A stretch of DNA of 11,146 nucleotides from Treponema sp. UBA937 (lineage in GTDB: Bacteria > Spirochaetota > Spirochaetia > Treponematales > Breznakiellaceae): positions 1 to 11,146 of the forward strand of contig DBDH01000054.1 in the NCBI GenBank assembly GCA_002293455.1. Direction: 5' to 3'. This document shows positions 5,889 to 11,146 of this stretch, piece by piece. Numbering within the stretch: position 1 is the stretch's first letter; each line of letters starts with the position of its first letter. The position numbers and the translations under genes were made by a program. A model generated the notes under the pieces. The model was not told where the DNA came from. It made no database searches and saw only the letters and a program-made list of their open reading frames with translations.

Positions 5889-7853
5889 TTACTTGTCGAT
5901 CAAAGCCGCCAATGCGTCGGAAGTAAAGCCGAAATGGGCCGCGACTTTGGAGCTTGGACCTGATTCGCCGAATTGATCAATCGACATTATATCTTCTGGT
6001 TTTGCCCAGCGTTCCCAACCCATGCGCGACCCCGCTTCGCAGGTTACAACCCTGACTCCCGGCGGAACGACAGCGTTCCGGATAGCCTCAGGCTGCGATT
6101 CAAAGAGTTCACGGCTTATCATGGAAACGACCTGGACTTTTTTATTTGCATTTGCTTTTGCAACAGCGTCCAAAGCCGTGTTCACCTCGGAACCGGTTGC
6201 GATAACAATCACCTCTGGTGCACCTTCCGGTTTTTTCACAATATAAGCTCCGGTGCGGATCATGTTTTCCCATTCGGGATCGGCTTTTTCAAACACAGTT
6301 AAGTTCTGGCGGCTCATGATCAAGAGAACAGGACCATCCGTCTTTTCCATTGCCATAATCCATGCTTCGCGGGCTTCTTCGGCATCGGCAGGCCGAAGCA
6401 ATGTCACATTCGGAATAGCGCGGAGAGCGTTGATATGTTCTATGGGCTGATGAGTCGGACCATCTTCCCCAATCAATATTGAATCGTGGGTAAGGACATA
6501 TATTACCGGTTGTTTCATGAGAGCGGAAAGCCTAAGCGCGGGCCGCAGATAATCGGAAAAAGCCAGGAATGTTGCGCAGAATGCGCGTAGTCCGCCGTGA
6601 AGCTGAATTCCGTTGGAAATTGCGGCCATCCCGAATTCGCGGATGCCGAAATGTATCCACCGGCCTTCCGGCGTTTCAGCGGAAAAGGTTTTTGCGTCGG
6701 CGAGCGTGACGGCGTTGGGAGATTTCAGATCCGCCGAACCGCCCATAAGATTCTGGTTTGCCCTGGCGATAGCTTCCATATTTTTACTGCCGGCGGTTCG
6801 TGTTGCTATTTTGTCGCCGATATTAAAGCCGGGCATTTCAGGAATAGCCGCTTTTCCGCTGAAATAGAAATCCCAATCCTTCCGCAGTTCCGGATTTTCT
6901 TCTGACCAGGCATCAAATTCAGCCTGCCAGAAGGCGCGGCCTTTCTTCCATGCTTCCTGCTTTACTTTAAAATACGCTTCCGCTTCGGGAGCAACATAAA
7001 AATCGCCCGGAATCCCAAGCGCTTTTTTCGTCAACGCAAGTTCTTCGTCTCCCAAGGGCGCGCCGTGAATGCCGTTTGTTCCGGCTTTGTTCGGCGAACC
7101 TTTCCCGATAATCGAAGCTAATATGATAAGGCTCGGCTTGCCTGTTTCTTTTTTTGCTTCTTCGGTGAGCCGCGCGATTTCTTCAAAATCGTACATCGAT
7201 CCGCGGAGGACCTGCCAGCCGTAAGCCTCATAGCGCTTTCCAACATCTTCTGTAAAGGAAAGATCGGTCTTGCCGTCAATCGTAATGTGATTTGAATCGT
7301 AATAACAAATGAGTTTTCCCAGCTTCAAATGGCCCGCTAAAGAACAAGCCTCGCTGGAAACGCCTTCCTGGAGACAACCGTCGCCGGCCAAAACATAGGT
7401 ATAATGATCAATAATGTTCCGTTTTGCGGTATTAAACTGAGCCGCTAAAGTTGTTTCCGCTATCGCCATACCAACGGCGGTTGCAAGTCCCTGTCCCAAA
7501 GGCCCAGTAGTAGTTTCGATGCCCGCAATCATGCCGTATTCAGGATGCCCCGCACAGGGAGACCCGATCTGCCGGAAATTTTTAATATCCTCAAGGGTAA
7601 GGCCTTTGTACCCTGAAAGATACAGATACGAATACAAAAACATTGAACCGTGTCCGGCCGACAAAACAAAACGGTCACGGTCAATCCATGCGGGATCCGA
7701 AGGATCGTGCTTCAGGATTTCGCCATACAGAACGGCTCCCAATTCCGCGGCTCCCAAAGGAAGCCCAGGGTGGCCGGAATTTGCCTTCTGAACCGCATCC
7801 ATCGAAAGCGCCCTGGAACTGAGGGCAGCCTTTTCCAATGATTTAATATCCAT
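5889..7853 (-). CDS. tkt: Transketolase
   Basis: The 654-residue length is close to the usual 650-670. The cytoplasmic thiamine diphosphate enzyme of the non-oxidative pentose phosphate pathway moves two-carbon units from ketose to aldose phosphates. The N-terminal ThDP domain has SGHPG (26-30, with H28), SAGHGS (65-70) and the ThDP/Mg motif AGDGCLQEG...DSNH (156-189). GIHGAPLG (261-268) carries the substrate histidine. The Pyr domain has HFGIREFGMAAISNG (401-415), with catalytic glutamate E406, and the second signature HDSILIGEDGPTHQPIEH (456-473). A C-terminal domain with IATGSEV follows. The sequence looks complete. The start at 7853 has the ribosome binding site AAGGAG 8 bases upstream. 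A promoter is predicted at 7907-7935. The uracil permease gene follows on the same strand. Confidence 0.95.
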   Translation of the reverse strand: MDIKSLEKAALSSRALSMDAVQKANSGHPGLPLGAAELGAVLYGEILKHDPSDPAWIDRDRFVLSAGHGSMFLYSYLYLSGYKGLTLEDIKNFRQIGSPCAGHPEYGMIAGIETTTGPLGQGLATAVGMAIAETTLAAQFNTAKRNIIDHYTYVLAGDGCLQEGVSSEACSLAGHLKLGKLICYYDSNHITIDGKTDLSFTEDVGKRYEAYGWQVLRGSMYDFEEIARLTEEAKKETGKPSLIILASIIGKGSPNKAGTNGIHGAPLGDEELALTKKALGIPGDFYVAPEAEAYFKVKQEAWKKGRAFWQAEFDAWSEENPELRKDWDFYFSGKAAIPEMPGFNIGDKIATRTAGSKNMEAIARANQNLMGGSADLKSPNAVTLADAKTFSAETPEGRWIHFGIREFGMAAISNGIQLHGGLRAFCATFLAFSDYLRPALRLSALMKQPVIYVLTHDSILIGEDGPTHQPIEHINALRAIPNVTLLRPADAEEAREAWIMAMEKTDGPVLLIMSRQNLTVFEKADPEWENMIRTGAYIVKKPEGAPEVIVIATGSEVNTALDAVAKANANKKVQVVSMISRELFESQPEAIRNAVVPPGVRVVTCEAGSRMGWERWAKPEDIMSIDQFGESGPSSKVAAHFGFTSDALAALIDK

Positions 7854-7906
7854 ACAATCTGCTCCTTACTATAGATATGCAATTTTTTACCCATTATTTT
7901 CACAAT

Positions 7907-7935
7907 ATTTTACAATAAAAAATCATTTTTGTAAA
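7907..7935 (-). promoter_or_regulatory. Promoter of transketolase
   Basis: On the minus strand, TTTACA (7935-7930, 5 of 6) and TAAAAT (7912-7907, 5 of 6) are separated by 17 bases in AT-rich DNA. The predicted start near 7900 gives a leader of about 47 bases with the ribosome binding site. Confidence 0.55.
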
Positions 7936-7992
7936 ACATCTTTTCCTTGCGAAATGCCTCATTTTAAAATGTTACCGAAAAACTTCGCTTCG

Positions 7993-8021
7993 TTGACAGC
8001 ATTTTCTCCTCATATTATAAT
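7993..8021 (+). promoter_or_regulatory. Perfect consensus sigma70 promoter
   Basis: TTGACA (7993-7998) and TATAAT (8016-8021) are both perfect, with the optimal 17-base spacer. Transcription is expected to begin near 8028, about 300 bases before the only downstream gene, the SUMF1-like lipoprotein. It therefore drives either a long leader or a separate small RNA. Confidence 0.75.
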
Positions 8022-8143
8022 TTCTTTATATTCCTAACAAATTCTGCAAGTGAAAAATCAACAACCTCGCCGCAGAGCGCGAACTATTGGTTCGATGAGC
8101 GGTATCTTCTTGTATAGGAAATGATTATACATGCCTTGTAGTT

Positions 8144-8202
8144 CATACCCCAATTTGTAATTTCAACCTACACATCAAATGTACACAATTTTCCGGGGTA
8201 TG
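8144..8202. repeat. Inverted repeat CATACCCC / GGGGTATG
   Basis: Perfect 8-base arms (8144-8151 and 8195-8202) flank a 43-base AT-rich interior. It lies within the predicted leader RNA and would close a long stem-loop. No T-run follows. A pair of short terminal repeats of a decayed element is an alternative. Confidence 0.45.
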
Positions 8203-8325
8203 GCGTATTCGTCCGGCCTAGGGGGATGAACCACAATATTTTAGAAAGTTACATTAAAGGAGCATACTTCATTTTGGTGTTGTCAAGAAATAAAAATAGA
8301 AAACGAATTAAAAAAGGAGATGTAT

Positions 8326-9264
8326 ATGAAAAATATATACAAAGTACTAGGGATTATCGTCATGATGATGATCGGAATGTTAATGTTGAGCTGCGAAGAT
8401 CTACCCGGAGGCGAAGATTATAATCTCCCTCCTCCTATTGAAAGTCCCAATGTAGGAACGCTGATGCCGATACCTGCCGGGATTTTCACGATGGGGAGCC
8501 TTGAGGCAGGAGCGAATCCTGATTTTGATGAAACAGAGCACCGTGTAACATTAAGCGCTTTTTTCATAGGCAAGTATGAGGTAACGCAGGAGCAGTATGA
8601 GGAAGTAATGGAAATTAATCCGAGTTATTTCCAAGGAGAATCGGAACTTCCGGCCGACGGAGAAACCCAAGGAAAGCGTCCTGTTGAACAGGTAAGCTGG
8701 TATGATGCGATAGTGTTTTGCAATACCTTGAGCATAAAAGAAGGGTTAATTCCTGTGTACAGTATTGGCGGGAAGACCAATCCCGAAGAATGGGGAAATA
8801 TACCTGAAATTCCCGAATACAACAATCAGAAGTGGGACGCGGCTGTTTGTAATTGGACTGCTAACGGGTACCGATTACCGACGGAGGCGGAATGGGAGTA
8901 TGCGTGCCGTGCGGGGACAACGACGGCGTACAATACCGGAAATACGATAAGCGATAATACCGGGTGGTATCGTGGAAACAGTGATTCTAGGACGCATGAA
9001 GTAGGAAAGAAACCCGCGAATGCTTGGGGCTTATTTGACATGCATGGAAATGTGTGGGAATGGTGCGGGGACTGGTACGAACAACATTATCCACGTGCTC
9101 CTCAGACGGATCCTAAAGGACCATTGTCCGGGGAACACCGCGTGTTTCGCGGCGGGAGCTGGGTCGATTTTGCTCAGTACCAGCATTCAGCGAACCGGTA
9201 CTACGACTTTCCGCCGTTCCAGAACAATGATATTGGCATCCGTGTTCTCCGCTCTCACGTGTAA
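8326..9264 (+). CDS. SUMF1-fold lipoprotein without FGE cysteines
   Basis: The 312-residue protein begins with a lipoprotein signal: KNIYK, a hydrophobic stretch, then LMLSC with Cys23 as the lipidated residue, so it should be membrane-anchored outside the cytoplasm. From about residue 45 it has the C-type-lectin-like fold of the formylglycine-generating enzyme (SUMF1) family: IPAGIFTMGS, FFIGKYEVTQEQYEEVM, PVEQVSWYDAIVFCNTLS, RLPTEAEWEYACRAG (183-197), GLFDMHGNVWEWCGDWY and RVFRGGSW...IGIRV. True FGEs need two cysteines after RGGS; here they are D281 and Q286, so sulfatase activation is very unlikely, and no sulfatase gene is near. The start at 8326 has AAAAAGGAGA 6 bases upstream; the in-frame ATG at 8320 overlaps that site. 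Possible roles are structural or ligand binding; the function is unknown. Confidence 0.85.
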   Translation: MKNIYKVLGIIVMMMIGMLMLSCEDLPGGEDYNLPPPIESPNVGTLMPIPAGIFTMGSLEAGANPDFDETEHRVTLSAFFIGKYEVTQEQYEEVMEINPSYFQGESELPADGETQGKRPVEQVSWYDAIVFCNTLSIKEGLIPVYSIGGKTNPEEWGNIPEIPEYNNQKWDAAVCNWTANGYRLPTEAEWEYACRAGTTTAYNTGNTISDNTGWYRGNSDSRTHEVGKKPANAWGLFDMHGNVWEWCGDWYEQHYPRAPQTDPKGPLSGEHRVFRGGSWVDFAQYQHSANRYYDFPPFQNNDIGIRVLRSHV

Positions 9265-9266
9265 AC

Positions 9267-9311
9267 CAAAGAGCAATTAGCGCGGAGTTGTTGATTGTTA
9301 ATTGCTCTTTG
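9267..9311 (+). terminator. Terminator-like 13-bp hairpin after the lipoprotein gene
   Basis: CAAAGAGCAATTA (9267-9279) is an exact reverse complement of 9299-9311, with a 19-base loop, starting two bases after the lipoprotein stop codon. The downstream T-run is poor (TTTGTTCCC), so it may also serve as an mRNA 3' end stabiliser rather than an efficient intrinsic terminator. Confidence 0.6.
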
Positions 9312-9415
9312 TTCCCAATAAAACTTCACTCTCACTAAAGTCTCTTTAAACATGAAAAAAAATGCAGATAATCGATTAGGTTTTACATAAAAATGCAAAA
9401 AACGCGGAAAAACAC

Positions 9416-9444
9416 TTGCATAAGATGGTGATAATCTGTATGAT
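9416..9444 (+). promoter_or_regulatory. Candidate promoter of ilvN
   Basis: TTGCAT (9416-9421, 3 of 6) and TATGAT (9439-9444, 5 of 6) are separated by 17 bases. The predicted start near 9451 falls a few bases before the ATG of the small leader frame at 9458. The -35 is weak, so this call is tentative. Confidence 0.35.
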
Positions 9445-9457
9445 GAAATTCAGGGTA

Positions 9458-9529
9458 ATGGTGGGTTATATCTTGCCTGTAATAGGTGTTATGACACGTA
9501 TTCATTTGGTTTTGGGATGGCGCTTATGA
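9458..9529 (+). CDS. Candidate Leu/Ile/Val-rich leader peptide
   Basis: A 23-codon open frame begins MVGYILPVIG and ends HLVLGWRL. Eleven of its 23 residues are Leu, Ile or Val. Its TGA stop overlaps the ATG of ilvN at 9526 (ATGA), a classic arrangement for translational coupling. In-frame ATGs also occur at 9425 and 9440, giving up to 34 residues; 9458 fits the predicted transcript start. The upstream site is weak (AGGG). The position before a branched-chain amino acid gene and the composition suggest a regulatory leader peptide, but no terminator/antiterminator pair is seen. T/G-rich DNA can produce such codons by chance. Confidence 0.4.
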   Translation: MVGYILPVIGVMTRIHLVLGWRL

Positions 9530-10026
9530 AACGGCACGTGGTGTCGGTTTTGGTGGAAAATCGTTCGGGAACTCTTAGCCGGGTGTCCGGACTTTTCAGC
9601 CGCCGCGGATTCAATATTGATGGTCTCACTGTAGGGGAAACGGAAGACGCTTCCATTTCCCGGATGACTATTGCTGTTTCAGGCGATGATGCTGTGCTGG
9701 AACAGATTGTGAAGCAGCTCGGCAAACTTGTTGATGTCATTGCGGTGAGGGAACTCGATTCTTCATCATGCATCCGCCGTGAACTCATGCTCGTAAAAAC
9801 CAAAGCGGATGAAGAGACCCGTCCCGCGGTCATCGAAATCGCGTCGATTTTCCGCGCCCGGATTATTGATGTTTCCCCTTCCACCATTACGGTTGAGGCT
9901 ACAGGCGATATTGAAAAGCTTGAAGGCCTTCTTCTTCTCCTTCGCCCCTACGGTATTCTCGAATTAGCCCGGACCGGACTTGTTGCTCTGGAACGGGGTT
10001 CCCTAGTCCTAGACGTCAACATTTAA
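9526..10026 (+). CDS. ilvN: Acetolactate synthase small (regulatory) subunit
   Basis: From ATG 9526 the protein has 166 residues, the usual length for bacterial IlvN/IlvH. The N-terminal ACT domain is clear: KRHVVSVLVENRSGTLSRVSGLFSRRGFNIDGLTVG (residues 2-37), including N11, G14 and N29, which match the valine-binding positions of the family. The C-terminal domain (about 76-160) follows the IlvN pattern (RELMLVKTK, RARIIDVSPSTITVEATG, YGILELARTGLVALERG). It stabilises and gives valine feedback control to the catalytic subunit IlvB, which makes acetolactate from pyruvate. ATG 9517 would add three residues (MAL) but MKRH is the family N-terminus. There is no good Shine-Dalgarno; the start overlaps the stop of a small upstream frame. 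No ilvB is adjacent; ilvC follows after 167 bases. Confidence 0.92.
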   Translation: MKRHVVSVLVENRSGTLSRVSGLFSRRGFNIDGLTVGETEDASISRMTIAVSGDDAVLEQIVKQLGKLVDVIAVRELDSSSCIRRELMLVKTKADEETRPAVIEIASIFRARIIDVSPSTITVEATGDIEKLEGLLLLLRPYGILELARTGLVALERGSLVLDVNI

Positions 10027-10193
10027 ACGGCGTAAAGATTGATGACGGGCGTAAAGCCTGAATCCATTAATGTTTACGCCTTTCTCGAAAAAAATACGGC
10101 TGGAGTATCATTGAAATTCCAACCGGTAAGGGGTAATCTATTTACTCCGATATTAGAAACAATGCACGGCAAACGTGTTAAGGAGGATTTACA
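10027..10193 (+). promoter_or_regulatory. ilvN-ilvC spacer with competing inverted repeats
   Basis: GGCGTAAA occurs twice (10029-10036 and 10048-10055) ahead of one complement, TTTACGCC (10073-10080), so two alternative stems are possible. Further on, GGGGTAA (10130-10136) pairs with TTACTCC (10142-10148) with one G-U pair. GGAGTA at 10102-10107 could compete for the same right arm. No clear T-run follows. The small frame at 10039-10230 overlaps ilvC and shows no run of regulatory codons, so I do not call it a leader peptide. The strong ilvC ribosome binding site (AAGGAGG, 10180-10186) ends the spacer. Confidence 0.4.
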
Positions 10194-11146
10194 ATGGCGA
10201 TTATGTATTATGAAAAAGATTGCGATCTAGGTGTTCTAAAAGGGAAAACGATTGCGGTTATTGGTTACGGTTCACAGGGGCACGCGCACGCGCTCAATGC
10301 GAAAGAATCGGGGATGAAGGTTATCATCGGTCTGTATGAAGGTTCAAAAAGCTGGGACCGGGCGGAGAAAGCGGGCTTTGAAGTGAAAACCGCGAAGGAA
10401 GCCGCCGAAGCCGCCGATTTTATCATGATTCTTATTAACGATGAAAAGCAGGCGAAGCTGTACGAAGAATCAATCAAGCCCGCGCTTAAGAGCGGGAAGA
10501 CGCTGGCTTTTGCCCACGGTTTCAATATTCACTATGGACAGATTGTTCCGCCCAAAGATATTAATGTGGTGATGATTGCTCCCAAGGGTCCCGGTCACAC
10601 GGTACGGGAACAGTACCAGGCGGGCGCCGGAGTTCCGTGTCTTATCGCGGTTCACCAGGACGCGTCAGGCGACGCGAAACGGCTTGGCCTGGCGTATGCC
10701 GCCGCTATCGGCGGAGCTCGGGCAGGAGTGCTTGAAACCACGTTTAAGGAAGAAACCGAGACCGACTTGTTCGGCGAGCAGGCGGTTCTTTGCGGCGGCG
10801 TGTCGGCTTTGATGAAAGCCGGTTTCGAGGTGCTGGTTGAAGCAGGTTACCAGCCCGAAAGCGCGTACTTTGAATGTATGCATGAAATGAAGCTAATCAT
10901 CGATCTTGTAAACCGCGGCGGCTTGTCCTACATGCGTTATTCGATTTCCGACACTGCCGAATACGGCGACTATGTAACCGGAAACAGAATCATCACGGAA
11001 GAAACCAAGAACGAAATGAAACAGGTTTTGAAGGAAATCCAGAACGGCACTTTTGCGAAAAACTGGATCAGCGAAAATCAGACGAATCGTCCTTTCTTTA
11101 ACAGAACGAGGGCGATTGAAGCTCAGCATCCCATCGAAACGGTGGG
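10194..11146 (+). CDS. ilvC: Ketol-acid reductoisomerase, 3' end cut off
   Basis: The frame is open to the window end (317 full codons; class I enzymes have about 330-340 residues), so only the last 10-20 residues are missing. It converts acetolactate or acetohydroxybutyrate to the dihydroxy acids of valine/leucine/isoleucine synthesis with NAD(P)H and Mg. The N-terminal Rossmann domain shows GYGSQGHAHALN (24-35) and the cofactor loop GLYEGSKSW (46-54). H108 and K131 (APKGPGH) are present. The knotted C-terminal domain has the metal ligands D191 and E195 (ETDLFGEQ) and E227 and E231 (YFECMHEMK), plus S252. It is class I by length and motifs. The start at 10194 has a perfect AAGGAGG 7 bases upstream. 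It is co-oriented with ilvN, probably in one operon. Confidence 0.95.
   Translation, partial: MAIMYYEKDCDLGVLKGKTIAVIGYGSQGHAHALNAKESGMKVIIGLYEGSKSWDRAEKAGFEVKTAKEAAEAADFIMILINDEKQAKLYEESIKPALKSGKTLAFAHGFNIHYGQIVPPKDINVVMIAPKGPGHTVREQYQAGAGVPCLIAVHQDASGDAKRLGLAYAAAIGGARAGVLETTFKEETETDLFGEQAVLCGGVSALMKAGFEVLVEAGYQPESAYFECMHEMKLIIDLVNRGGLSYMRYSISDTAEYGDYVTGNRIITEETKNEMKQVLKEIQNGTFAKNWISENQTNRPFFNRTRAIEAQHPIETV

Larger units (their letters stand above)
7854..8325. other. Divergent intergenic region with long leader
   Basis: The tkt-proximal part holds its ribosome binding site and promoter. A consensus promoter on the plus strand lies at 7993-8021. From about 8028 to 8319 no credible gene is seen, but several inverted repeats occur: CGAAC/GTTCG (8080-8094), TGTATA/TATACA (8111-8131) and CATACCCC/GGGGTATG (8144-8202). 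A short open frame from 8226 that overlaps the lipoprotein gene has no usable ribosome binding site and a product rich in Lys and Arg, so I do not support it. Confidence 0.6.
9265..9525. other. Intergenic region upstream of ilvN
   Basis: It contains a 13-bp hairpin (9267-9311), an A-rich stretch with two copies of AAAAATGCA (9358-9366 and 9389-9397), a weak promoter (9416-9444) and a small open frame that overlaps the ilvN start. No ilvB or other conventional gene is present. Confidence 0.6.

Noticed and set aside
8080..8094. CGAAC/GTTCG hairpin with GGTTCGA as a tRNA T-arm
   Set aside because: No acceptor, D or anticodon arm can be built around it, so there is no tRNA.
8226..8423. 65-codon frame upstream of and overlapping the lipoprotein gene
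   Set aside because: It has no properly spaced ribosome binding site, a Lys/Arg-rich product with no motif, and overlaps a well-supported gene in another frame.
9489..9887. 132-codon minus-strand frame over ilvN
   Set aside because: It is fully antisense to ilvN, and its Ser/Thr/Arg-rich composition is that of a shadow frame.
10039..10230. 63-codon frame between ilvN and ilvC as an ilv leader peptide
   Set aside because: It overlaps the ilvC start out of frame, has no run of Leu/Ile/Val codons and has no clear ribosome binding site.
10329..10355. Unusual cofactor loop GLYEGSKSW in IlvC as a sign of changed NADH/NADPH preference
   Set aside because: From memory, GLY in place of GLR is common among class I enzymes of anaerobic bacteria, so it is not notable without a comparison.

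Overview
The window looks like chromosomal DNA of a spirochaete, with a Treponema-like anaerobe as my best guess. The evidence is the transketolase, which resembles treponemal enzymes, and a SUMF1-type lipoprotein with a relaxed lipobox (LMLSC). No rRNA, tRNA or other taxonomic marker is present, so a clostridium-like host is not excluded. I see no IS element, CRISPR array, tRNA or rRNA.

Layout. Positions 1-248 hold no gene but four consecutive hairpins. A plus-strand M28-type metallopeptidase-like gene follows (249-1127). Next is a non-coding stretch holding a decayed GNAT acetyltransferase fragment on the minus strand, then a plus-strand DUF6933/pRiA4b ORF-3 protein (1428-2528). From 2566 to 7853 every gene is on the minus strand. 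These are a GNAT acetyltransferase with an upstream DUF4143 AAA ATPase (one tight operon), a uracil permease, and a transketolase (probably one transcription unit split by a terminator-like hairpin). After a 0.47 kb divergent intergenic region, the plus strand carries a SUMF1-fold lipoprotein (8326-9264), a terminator-like hairpin, then acetolactate synthase small subunit ilvN and the 5' 95% or so of ketol-acid reductoisomerase ilvC, cut by the window end.

How the genes work together. ilvN and ilvC belong to branched-chain amino acid synthesis, but the catalytic subunit ilvB is not beside ilvN. Transketolase supplies ribose-5-phosphate, hence PRPP, and uracil permease imports the base that is salvaged with PRPP, so their pairing makes metabolic sense (inference). 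The 1.4-4.4 kb block (pRiA4b protein, GNAT, ATPase) is visibly AT-richer than the tkt, uraA and ilvC genes and consists of gene types common in accessory DNA.

The most interesting signals are non-coding. (1) Three near-identical TTTCA-N6-TGAAA palindromes are spaced at exactly 40 bp directly upstream of a good promoter for the AAA ATPase. (2) A small ORF rich in Leu/Ile/Val has a stop codon that overlaps the ilvN start (ATGA). (3) A perfect consensus sigma70 promoter is followed by a long hairpin-rich leader or possible small RNA before the SUMF1 gene. (4) A terminator-like hairpin has a U-tract that runs straight into the uracil permease Shine-Dalgarno. (5) Two, perhaps three, plus-strand genes have promoter-like elements placed so close to the ATG that their mRNAs would be leaderless or nearly so.
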